DNA of 11,706 nucleotides from the NCBI GenBank assembly GCA_030673265.1, contig DAOVJK010000070.1, positions 1 through 11,706 on the forward strand. Direction: 5' to 3'. The notes under the pieces are model-generated. The model ran no database searches and had not been told where the DNA came from. It was given only the letters and a program-made list of their open reading frames with translations. Position 1 is the first letter of the stretch. Each line of letters opens with the position of its first letter. The position numbers and the translations under genes are program-made. Of the stretch, positions 5,214 through 11,706 are shown piece after piece. The DNA is from Pseudomonadota bacterium. GTDB lineage: Bacteria; Desulfobacterota; Desulfobulbia; Desulfobulbales; JAGXFP01.

Positions 5214-7494
5214 AAGTACCCTCTGGATTATATTCATCTGGAGCTCTATCATTGTCGCTTCAGTGGCCTGGGATTTCTATGCTATAAAGGACCAAACAAA
5301 GAAAACGGTCCTGAATATAGCCTATGCCTATCTGGACAAAGACAAGGCCTTTAGACTCTGGGGCGCCTCTCATGGCGGCGTATATGTCGAAAAAACAGCA
5401 AGTACCCCTGCCAACCAGCTTCTTTCCCATGTAGCGGAAAGAGATATAATCACCCCGTCTGGCCGAGAACTTACCCTGATGAATCCGGCCTACATGATGC
5501 GCCAGATGATGGAAACTTTTGCTCAACAGTCTGGCACATCCGGTCACCTGACCAGCATAAACCCGATTAACCCAATCAACCAACCTGATGAATGGGAAAG
5601 ATCCGTCATGCTTTCCTTTGAAAAAGATCTGGTGGAATCAGTAGCAGAATTTCGTCTCCTTAGGGGGAGAGAGCATCTGCGAGTGATGATCCCCTTCGTT
5701 ACCAAACAAGGATGTCTCAAATGTCATGCCATTCAAGGCTATAAAGTCGGGGATATAAGGGGGGGAACCAGTGTCAGTATCCCTATGGCTCCCTACTACG
5801 CTCTGGAAACAACCTCCAAAACAACCTCCATCACCACTCATGTTGGCATTTTCTTGTGTGGCCTTCTAGGTATTCTACTCGGCTTCTGGAAAATAAGATT
5901 GTATATGCGAAGTCAGCGCAGAATGACAGAAAGTGCCCGTGAACAACACGAGTTTATCAATACTATCATCAACTCCCTTTCTCATCCCTTCTATGTGGTG
6001 GATGTAAATACTTACGAGATTATATTAGCCAATTCGGCCGCCAAAGAGCATGGCGACGGTTCGCTTTCATTCTGTTATGTTTTGGGACACAATAGAGATA
6101 CTCCTTGCTGCGGCAAAGAACATCCCTGCCCCATGCAACAGGTGATAAAAAATAAAAAATTGGTCACAGTTGAACACTTCCATTTCGATAAGGAAGGCAA
6201 CCCATTGAATGTAGAGGTTCAATGTTTTCCGGTGCTTGATAGCAACGGCGAGGTGAGCCAGGTGATCGAGTACTGTTACGACATCACTGAAAGGAAAAAG
6301 GCTGAAAAAGAGAAACTGCTTCTCATGGAGCAGCTGCAACAGTCCCAGAAAATGGAAGCCATCGGTACCTTGGCGGGGGGGGTTGCCCATGATTTCAACA
6401 ATATTCTCACCGCTATTAATGGCAATAGCGAATTAGCCAAATTGAATCTTAACAGTAACATTGAAGATGCTGAAAAGAATCTAGACAAGGTTCTTCTGGG
6501 ATCCGCCCGGGCTCGTGATTTGGTAAAGCAGATCCTTACTTTTAGCAGAATAACTGTACAGGAAAAACAACCTTCACAGCTTTCTTTGATTGTTTCAGAT
6601 GCTTTAAAACTTTTACGTGCCTCCATACCAACTACCATTGAAATCAACCAGGATATCAAATCTCAATCCTTAGTGTTAGCCGATTCTACCCAGATCCATC
6701 AAGTCGTCATGAATCTCTGTACTAATGCCTATCATGCCATGCGTGATAAGGGAGGTACTCTGGGTATCAGTTTAAAAGATGTGGATGTTTCTCAGGAGAT
6801 GATCAGCAACGAATCGAAGGTAGTGCCTGGCACCTACATTCAACTCGAGGTGAGTGATAACGGTTGTGGCATGGATGCTAAAACAAAATGCAAGATATTT
6901 GAGCCATACTTTACCACTAAGGAGTCGGAGGAAGGAACCGGCCTCGGCCTGGCAGTGGTGTTTGGAATTATTGAGAGTCATAACGGCTACATCAACGTTT
7001 ACAGTAAAATTGGCCAAGGAACAACTTTTCAGGTTTATTTGCCGATCGTAAAGAATGAAACAAAGGATCCTCTGCTAACTAATAAAGATAAAGTCGATAT
7101 GTTAACCGGAGGAAGCGAAACCATCATGTTAATTGATGATGAAGATGTCATTACTGATGTTGAAGAATCAGTGTTAAGCAAATACGGTTATGAGGTCAGC
7201 ACTTTTAACAACGGAGAGCTCGCCCTTAAGGCGTTCAGAGAAAATAAGAGGAAATACGATCTTATCATTACGGATATGACAATGCCCCATATAACCGGCC
7301 TTGACTTATCAAAGATAATATTAGAAATCGAGCCCGATATGCCAATTATCATCTGCACGGGACATAGCGAGCTTCTAAACAGAGAAAAAGCACTGTCGGT
7401 TGGGATAAGTGAATACTGTGAAAAGCCCTTGAGTATAAAGACCCTGCTGTCAACTGTCCGTAGTGTTTTAGACAAGAAAAGACTACAGAGTTAA
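5164..7494 (+). CDS. Hybrid histidine kinase with periplasmic DUF3365 (Tll0287-like) haem domain, PAS and receiver
   Basis: A 776-residue inner-membrane sensor kinase. Membrane segments at about 18-38 and 224-243 enclose a periplasmic domain of the DUF3365/Tll0287 type, with NPAYMMRQ (107-114), SINPINPINQPDEWE (131-145) and the c-type haem motif CLKCH (184-188). A PAS domain (about 263-378) carries a cysteine cluster: Cys304, Cys315, Cys316 and Cys322. The kinase core follows: H-box AGGVAHDFNNIL with His409, N-box MNLCTNAYHAM with Asn517, DNGCGM (565-570) and GTGLGLA (591-597). A receiver domain ends the protein, with Asp658/Asp659, phosphoacceptor Asp704, Thr732 and Lys754. All catalytic residues are present. 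There is no DNA-binding output, so signal must pass to another response regulator. A stop at 5143 fixes ATG 5164 as the first possible start; no clear Shine-Dalgarno is seen. The haem probably senses redox state or a gas, which is inferred from the family. Confidence 0.92.
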   Translation: MATGITQPNQPEKLLFKSTLWIIFIWSSIIVASVAWDFYAIKDQTKKTVLNIAYAYLDKDKAFRLWGASHGGVYVEKTASTPANQLLSHVAERDIITPSGRELTLMNPAYMMRQMMETFAQQSGTSGHLTSINPINPINQPDEWERSVMLSFEKDLVESVAEFRLLRGREHLRVMIPFVTKQGCLKCHAIQGYKVGDIRGGTSVSIPMAPYYALETTSKTTSITTHVGIFLCGLLGILLGFWKIRLYMRSQRRMTESAREQHEFINTIINSLSHPFYVVDVNTYEIILANSAAKEHGDGSLSFCYVLGHNRDTPCCGKEHPCPMQQVIKNKKLVTVEHFHFDKEGNPLNVEVQCFPVLDSNGEVSQVIEYCYDITERKKAEKEKLLLMEQLQQSQKMEAIGTLAGGVAHDFNNILTAINGNSELAKLNLNSNIEDAEKNLDKVLLGSARARDLVKQILTFSRITVQEKQPSQLSLIVSDALKLLRASIPTTIEINQDIKSQSLVLADSTQIHQVVMNLCTNAYHAMRDKGGTLGISLKDVDVSQEMISNESKVVPGTYIQLEVSDNGCGMDAKTKCKIFEPYFTTKESEEGTGLGLAVVFGIIESHNGYINVYSKIGQGTTFQVYLPIVKNETKDPLLTNKDKVDMLTGGSETIMLIDDEDVITDVEESVLSKYGYEVSTFNNGELALKAFRENKRKYDLIITDMTMPHITGLDLSKIILEIEPDMPIIICTGHSELLNREKALSVGISEYCEKPLSIKTLLSTVRSVLDKKRLQS

Positions 7495-7640
7495 ATTAAA
7501 ATTTATAACAAACAGTATAAACCAAACAGCTCTTAAGCCATAAATTCATATAGAGGTTGAGATCGTTCACGGCATCAGACCAAATATGACAAAAGGATGA
7601 TCTCTGATAAAGGTGACAAGCTCATTATATTGTAGTATTT

Positions 7641-7669
7641 TTGTGCGCCATAACCGGGCATTGTATATT
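7641..7669 (+). promoter_or_regulatory. Candidate sigma-70 promoter for the PhnD-like/GGDEF-EAL unit
   Basis: TTGTGC (7641-7646) and TATATT (7664-7669) are separated by exactly 17 bases. The -10 matches consensus at five of six positions and the -35 at three of six. It would start transcription near 7676, leaving a leader of about 78 bases before the ATG at 7754. The surrounding gap 7495-7753 holds no gene. It also contains GAGATC (7559-7564) and GATCTC (7599-7604), widely spaced complementary arms of uncertain meaning. Confidence 0.4.
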
Positions 7670-7743
7670 TAACCAAAGATGATTTGCAGTAATTTCTGGA
7701 GACTATCCAGATAATGCCAGCTTGTACCGCATTTATTTCTTAC

Positions 7744-7749
7744 GGGGGG
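7744..7749 (+). promoter_or_regulatory. G-rich ribosome binding site of the PhnD-like gene
   Basis: A run of six G (7744-7749) ends four bases before the ATG at 7754. It can pair with the pyrimidine-rich end of 16S rRNA and supports this start. It is the first G-rich ribosome-binding element near a start in the window; the earlier genes have weak or no Shine-Dalgarno sequences. Confidence 0.5.
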
Positions 7750-7753
7750 TCTT

Positions 7754-8665
7754 ATGTTCACTCAAAGTAACATCAGAATAATCAATACGTTTATTGCGCT
7801 CTTAGTTGTGATAATGCTATTCGCTCAACCGGCTATCGCGCAATCCGGTCAGTCCAAACTCCTAATCGGTCTTATCCCCGAAATGAACATATTTCAACAA
7901 AAGCTGCGCTTCGCTCTTTTGGGGGAATATTTATCGGAAAAAACAGGCCTCCCGGTGGAATTCACAATCCTGAGCCGCTACGGGAATATCATAGACAGCT
8001 TCAATAATGAGAAAATGGACGGTGCGTTCTTCGGGTCTTTCACCGGGGCACTGGCCATTCAGAAACTCGGGGTTGTTCCTTTGGCCAGGCCAGTGAACCT
8101 GGACAACACTTCTGAGTATCACGGGTATCTCCTGGTCCGGAAAGACAGCGGCATAGAATCCGTCAGTGACATGCGGGGCAAACGCATGGCCTTCGTCGAA
8201 AAAGCGACTACAGCAGGCTACCTTTTCCCCTTAGCCTTTTTCCGTGAAAAAGGCGTCAAGGACATTGACAGATTCTTCGGTGAAAAATTCTTCACAGGAA
8301 GCCACGATGCTGCAGTTATCGCCGTGCTGGACGGCGAGGCCGATGTTGGTGCCGCAAAAAACACCATTTACAACCGGGTTAAGAACGATAATCCTCGTGT
8401 CGAAAAAGAACTGACCATCATTGCCAGGTCACCTTCCGTGCCATCCAATGGTCTCTGCGTTCGAAATACGCTTGATCCCGGCCTGCAAAAGAAACTCAAA
8501 CAGGCGCTCCTTAGCCTGGGACAAGCCCCTGCAGATAAGAATATTCTCGCTAAATTCGGCGCTCTGGGCTTCATCGAGACAACAACTGCTGATTACCAAC
8601 CAGTCTTGGATATGGCGCAAAAAGCAGGGATCGACATCAAAACTTACAATTACCGAAATAATTAA
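7754..8665 (+). CDS. PhnD-family periplasmic substrate-binding protein, orphan
   Basis: A 303-residue exported protein. A hydrophobic signal peptide (about 8-29) ends in PAIA, followed by Gln30, a good signal peptidase I site. The mature part has the PhnD-like (phosphate/phosphite/phosphonate-binding, type II periplasmic fold) pattern: KLLIGLIPE (35-43), LGEYLSEKTGLPVEF (56-70), DGAFFGSFTGALA (89-101), HGYLLVRKDSGI (123-134), DMRGKRMAFVEKATTAGYLF (139-158) and TGSHDAAVIAVLDGEADVGA (181-200). The family ligand can be phosphonate or phosphite, but many orphan members have unknown ligands, so I give no gene symbol. No transporter permease or ATPase is present. It is followed after 33 bases by the GGDEF-EAL gene, so a periplasmic sensing partner for that protein is my preferred role. 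Confidence 0.88.
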   Translation: MFTQSNIRIINTFIALLVVIMLFAQPAIAQSGQSKLLIGLIPEMNIFQQKLRFALLGEYLSEKTGLPVEFTILSRYGNIIDSFNNEKMDGAFFGSFTGALAIQKLGVVPLARPVNLDNTSEYHGYLLVRKDSGIESVSDMRGKRMAFVEKATTAGYLFPLAFFREKGVKDIDRFFGEKFFTGSHDAAVIAVLDGEADVGAAKNTIYNRVKNDNPRVEKELTIIARSPSVPSNGLCVRNTLDPGLQKKLKQALLSLGQAPADKNILAKFGALGFIETTTADYQPVLDMAQKAGIDIKTYNYRNN

Positions 8666-8698
8666 ATCCAATTATTTGTACGGCAGGAAACTCTCTCG

Positions 8699-11191
8699 AT
8701 GAAACGTAAAATCATTACTGCGTTATTAATGCTTCTGCTATTCTCCGTCTCTGGCGTAGCACTGGCAACATACTTCGCCTCGAATATCACTGGCACCCTA
8801 AAAAAGATCGTCAAGCTGCACCAAATTGAAGATCTCCGGCAAAATCTGATCATTTCCATTCAGTCTGTGCAGTCCGATCTCTACACTGTAAACACGAGGT
8901 TCAGTAAGAAGGTCGACATCATCGCAACCAATGTCCTCACCTTGGACTCCTCCGCCAGGGACTGTAATAATTGCCACCATGAACCGGCTATCGCCCGAGA
9001 TCTTCAGGAAATTGAAGACCTCATCATTGCCTATCAGAACACCCTGAGCTATTACATTACCGCATCGGCAAACCGACAAAGAATTGAAAAACTTAAGTTG
9101 GACGCCGCGGCGATCGGTAACGAGCTCCTGAAAAAAACCGAGAAAATGTCGTCTCAAGCAGCCAAGAAGCTCGATATCACAACAACTTTGGCTTTGAAGA
9201 AGATCACGCAGGTACAATTCATCCTGTTCTCCACCATTGGCATCACCTTTTTTATCGGTATGCTAATTTCGATTTACCTGACACGATCCGTCACCGGCCC
9301 CATTACTAAACTGGTGACAGCCATCCGCGCCGTCGCGGAAGGCGACTTTGATCATACCGTAAATATTGAAGACCAGACCGAGTTTGGCGAGCTGGCTGAC
9401 CATTTCAACACAATGAACACCTCACTCAAGGCTAATTACGAAGATTTAGTTAAGGAAGTGATTGCACGACACCAGATAGAAGAGGCACTCCGTGAGAGTG
9501 AAGAACGCTATGCTCTGTCTGCGCGCGGCTCTAATGACGGCCTTTGGGATCTGGACCTGCGGCAGGATAAGATATATTACTCTCCCCGCTGGAAATCCAT
9601 GCTGGGCTTTACCAGGGATGAGATAGGCTCCACTCTGGAGGAATGGTTGGGCCGGGTGCATGAAAAGGACCGAGCCATAGTCGAGGCCAAACTTGCCGAA
9701 CATTTAAACGGTGAAACCCCGCTCTTTGAGTGTGAATACCGTATCCATAACAAGGACAATTCTGTCATCTGGATGCTTGCCCGTGGGCTGGCGGTTTATG
9801 ACGATGATGGCAAGGCCTATCGTATGGCAGGTTCCCAGACGGACACTGCAGCCCGAAAAAAAGATGAGGAGAAGATGATTCACGACGCCCTTCATGACCA
9901 TCTTACCGGGCTGCCGAACAGGTCTCTTTTCATGGACCGCCTGGAGCATGCAATTGCACTATCCAAACGTGACAACACCCACTGCTATGCCGTTCTATTC
10001 GCAGACCTCGACCGGTTTAAGATCATAAACGATTGTTTTGGCCACGACATCGGAGACAAACTTCTGATCGAGTTGGGCCAGAGACTCGAATTGTGCCTCA
10101 GACCCGGTGATTCCGTTGCCCGTTTCGGTGGCGATGAATTTGCCATCCTTCTTGAGGAAATCGTCTGCACAATGGACATTGAAGATATCGTTCAACGAAT
10201 ATTGCACGAGATTGCCTTGCCCTTTAAGATAGAAGGCCACGAATTGTTTACCTCACAAAGCATTGGCATTGCGTTTAAATCTGAACAGTATGAGTCGGCG
10301 GAGGATATCCTCCGTGATGCGGATGTTGCCATGTACCAGGCCAAGTCTAAAGGAGGAGGCCAGCATGTGTTTTTCGACATGAGCATGCACTCAGCCATTA
10401 TCGCCAGGAATAAGCTCGAAAACGACCTGCGCAGTGCAGTAGACAGCCAAGAGGATTTCATTTTACATTATCAACCCATCATGAATTTGAAGGAACTAAG
10501 CCTAAGTGGTTTCGAGGCCCTGATCCGATGGAACCACCCGACCCAAGGCATCATTCCACCTAATGACTTTATTTCTCTCGCGGAGGAAACCGGTCTGATC
10601 ATCCCTTTAAGCACATGGGTCATCAGGCAAGCTTGCCGTCAGTTGCGGATTTGGCATGATATGTACCCGACGACTTCTCCACTCAAAATAAGCGTCAATA
10701 TTTCCAGTAAAATGCTGCTGTTGGACGATTTTGTCGGCACCGTCGCCACCTGCCTTCAGGAAGAAAAAATTCAAGCAGAATGTCTAGCTATTGAGATAAC
10801 AGAGAGTGTCATCATTGAACACACTGATACCGCCCAAAAAACCTTAATTGAGCTCCATAACATGGGCATAAACATCCATATCGATGATTTTGGTACCGGT
10901 TATTCCTTCCTTAGCTATTTGCACAATTTCCCGGTCAATGCATTAAAGATCGACCGATCATTTATCTCCAAAATATCGGCAACAGGAGATAACTTGGCTA
11001 TTGTCAAGACTATCATCAACCTGGCGCAGAACCTCAACCTGGACGTGATCGCTGAAGGAGTTGAGGAAGATTATCAGCTTTCAGCAATTGACAGTCTGGA
11101 TTGTACTTACGGTCAGGGCTTTTTCTTTTCAAAAGCCATAGCCGCTGATGCCGTACCTTCCTGGATCGCATCCAATAACATTCAGACATAA
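8699..11191 (+). CDS. Membrane GGDEF-EAL c-di-GMP protein with periplasmic CxxCH, HAMP and PAS
   Basis: An 830-residue inner-membrane signalling protein. Membrane segments at about 7-27 and 172-194 bound a mostly helical periplasmic region carrying the c-type haem motif CNNCHHEP (89-96). HAMP (about 195-247), a short coiled coil, and a PAS domain of the PAS_3 type (about 268-386) follow. The diguanylate cyclase domain (about 390-558) has an intact GGDEF (477-481) and an upstream RPGD inhibitory site (468-471) with the usual five-residue spacing. The EAL domain (about 572-825) keeps Glu606 of FEALIRW, Asn667, Glu699, IDDFGTGYS with Asp729/Asp730, Lys750, Glu786 and Gln806, so phosphodiesterase activity is possible. 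Both activities look intact, and which dominates cannot be read. A modest AGGA (8684-8687) precedes the start. It is probably co-transcribed with the PhnD-like gene. Confidence 0.93.
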   Translation: MKRKIITALLMLLLFSVSGVALATYFASNITGTLKKIVKLHQIEDLRQNLIISIQSVQSDLYTVNTRFSKKVDIIATNVLTLDSSARDCNNCHHEPAIARDLQEIEDLIIAYQNTLSYYITASANRQRIEKLKLDAAAIGNELLKKTEKMSSQAAKKLDITTTLALKKITQVQFILFSTIGITFFIGMLISIYLTRSVTGPITKLVTAIRAVAEGDFDHTVNIEDQTEFGELADHFNTMNTSLKANYEDLVKEVIARHQIEEALRESEERYALSARGSNDGLWDLDLRQDKIYYSPRWKSMLGFTRDEIGSTLEEWLGRVHEKDRAIVEAKLAEHLNGETPLFECEYRIHNKDNSVIWMLARGLAVYDDDGKAYRMAGSQTDTAARKKDEEKMIHDALHDHLTGLPNRSLFMDRLEHAIALSKRDNTHCYAVLFADLDRFKIINDCFGHDIGDKLLIELGQRLELCLRPGDSVARFGGDEFAILLEEIVCTMDIEDIVQRILHEIALPFKIEGHELFTSQSIGIAFKSEQYESAEDILRDADVAMYQAKSKGGGQHVFFDMSMHSAIIARNKLENDLRSAVDSQEDFILHYQPIMNLKELSLSGFEALIRWNHPTQGIIPPNDFISLAEETGLIIPLSTWVIRQACRQLRIWHDMYPTTSPLKISVNISSKMLLLDDFVGTVATCLQEEKIQAECLAIEITESVIIEHTDTAQKTLIELHNMGINIHIDDFGTGYSFLSYLHNFPVNALKIDRSFISKISATGDNLAIVKTIINLAQNLNLDVIAEGVEEDYQLSAIDSLDCTYGQGFFFSKAIAADAVPSWIASNNIQT

Positions 11192-11324
11192 TATTTCCTT
11201 CCGATCATCAACAAAGCCAAGTGGCAAAATCCGCCAAGTTCCAGGTACAAATATCAATAGATAATGAGAAGCCATCATTACGGCACTTGACCGGGAGATA
11301 TTTTCACAGCCAGACAATGGTTTA

Positions 11325-11390
11325 ATGATTATGTTAGAAATACAAGCAACCTTAACTGTATTAAAAGATTCCCTGAAGATTCAAATTTAG
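11325..11390 (+). other. Possible 21-codon leader ORF ahead of the DUF2892 gene
   Basis: The frame reads MIMLEIQATLTVLKDSLKIQ plus one Ile, then a TAG at 11388-11390. That stop falls within the Shine-Dalgarno (11389-11393) of the next gene, 10 bases before its ATG, which is an arrangement suited to translational coupling. No ribosome-binding site is visible upstream and the length is within chance expectation, so confidence is low. The rest of the gap 11192-11324 holds only a short direct repeat, GCCAAGT at 11216-11222 and 11233-11239. Confidence 0.15.
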
Positions 11391-11393
11391 AGG
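11389..11393 (+). promoter_or_regulatory. Shine-Dalgarno of the DUF2892 gene
   Basis: AGAGG is placed seven bases before ATG 11401. It supports that start and shows the small gene is translated on its own. Confidence 0.6.
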
Positions 11394-11400
11394 TTAGATC

Positions 11401-11628
11401 ATGAAGAAAAATATTTGTTTAATTGAAAGAATTATCAGAATCGTTGTTGGGGCTGCCATACTGTCCCTGGCTTTTTTGGGTCCCCAAAGCCCATGGGCAT
11501 ATCTGGGAATAGTTCCACTGCTTACCGGTCTGACGGGCTGGTGCCCTCCTTACACTATCCTGGGATTCTCGACCTGCAAAGATGATAAATGTGATAAATC
11601 GGGGGGTGGAGGCTGCGGTTGTAGCTGA
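11401..11628 (+). CDS. DUF2892 (YgaP-transmembrane-like) small membrane protein with Gly/Cys-rich tail
   Basis: A 75-residue protein with two predicted membrane helices, about 11-27 and 31-47. The pattern N-x(4)-R-x(2)-R-x(3)-G near the start, followed by the W-x(3)-G-x(2)-PLLTGLTGWCPPY segment (32-51) and LGFSTC (54-59), fits the DUF2892 family. That family is also the C-terminal membrane part of some rhodanese proteins such as YgaP. The cysteines are at 6, 48, 59, 64, 72 and 74. The last dozen residues form a Gly/Cys-rich tail (GGGGCGCS) that might bind metal or carry persulfide sulfur, but this is inference. No rhodanese domain is fused here. Its function is unknown and it is probably transcribed separately from the GGDEF-EAL gene, 209 bases upstream. 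Confidence 0.82.
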   Translation: MKKNICLIERIIRIVVGAAILSLAFLGPQSPWAYLGIVPLLTGLTGWCPPYTILGFSTCKDDKCDKSGGGGCGCS

Positions 11629-11650
11629 TTTAAAAAATTAAGGTGAGCCA

Positions 11651-11706
11651 ATGTCGCATTTATGTCCTGGGAAACAGTCAAACAAGGACGCCCCGAGCCA
11701 GTTATC
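11651..11706 (+). CDS. Start of an unidentified gene, cut by the window end
   Basis: ATG 11651 is preceded by AAGGTGA (11640-11646), a strong Shine-Dalgarno at good spacing, 22 bases after the DUF2892 stop. Eighteen full codons are open to the end of the window, reading MSHLCPGKQSNKDAPSQL. Too little is present to name a family; the LCPG near the N terminus is the only notable feature. The tight spacing suggests co-transcription with the DUF2892 gene. Confidence 0.5.
   Translation, partial: MSHLCPGKQSNKDAPSQL

Noticed and set aside
5560..5588. Short tandem INP/INQ repeat in the kinase periplasmic domain
   Set aside because: The asparagine-proline pattern is a normal feature of the DUF3365 family as I know it, not a species-specific repeat.
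11287..11318. TTGACC as a -35 element for the DUF2892 gene
   Set aside because: No acceptable -10 hexamer lies 16-18 bases downstream.

Overview
The window is a single-direction stretch (every convincing gene is on the + strand) from what looks like an anaerobic or facultatively respiring bacterium, most likely of the former Deltaproteobacteria (Desulfobacterota or Desulfuromonadota). That placement is an inference. It rests on two periplasmic c-type haem motifs (CxxCH) in signalling proteins, a Tll0287-like (DUF3365) haem domain on a hybrid kinase, a cyclic-nucleotide-binding domain fused to an SLC13 carrier, and moderate base composition. No rRNA, tRNA, CRISPR array, integrase or intact insertion sequence was seen.

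Layout. Bases 1-413 are non-coding and AT-rich. They contain a nested inverted repeat with A and T tracts (46-123, terminator-like) and a perfect 14-bp palindrome (382-395) just before the first gene. A compact three-gene unit follows: a CNB-SLC13 transporter (414-2285); an orphan ABC_sub_bind-type binding protein that overlaps it by 4 bases (2282-3328); and a secreted protein joining a CsgG-like domain to a formylglycine-generating-enzyme (FGE) fold (3360-4775). The FGE fold appears to lack its catalytic cysteines. After a 388-base gap comes a haem-sensing hybrid histidine kinase with a C-terminal receiver (5164-7494). A second gap carries a candidate sigma-70 promoter and leads to a two-gene unit: an orphan PhnD-type binding protein (7754-8665) and, 33 bases on, a membrane GGDEF-EAL protein with a periplasmic CNNCH motif (8699-11191). 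The window closes with a small DUF2892 membrane protein with a Gly/Cys tail (11401-11628) and the first codons of another gene (11651 onward).

How the genes may work together. Nothing here encodes an ABC permease or ATPase, although two solute-binding proteins are present. Each sits in a short co-directional unit with a membrane protein: one with a carrier carrying a CNB domain, the other with a c-di-GMP enzyme. The simplest reading is that the binding proteins act as ligand sensors rather than transport components. The haem motifs in the kinase and in the GGDEF-EAL protein would add redox or gas sensing. Output would go through phosphotransfer (the receiver has no DNA-binding output) and c-di-GMP turnover. 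This is a hypothesis from gene order and domain content; the individual domain assignments are much firmer.
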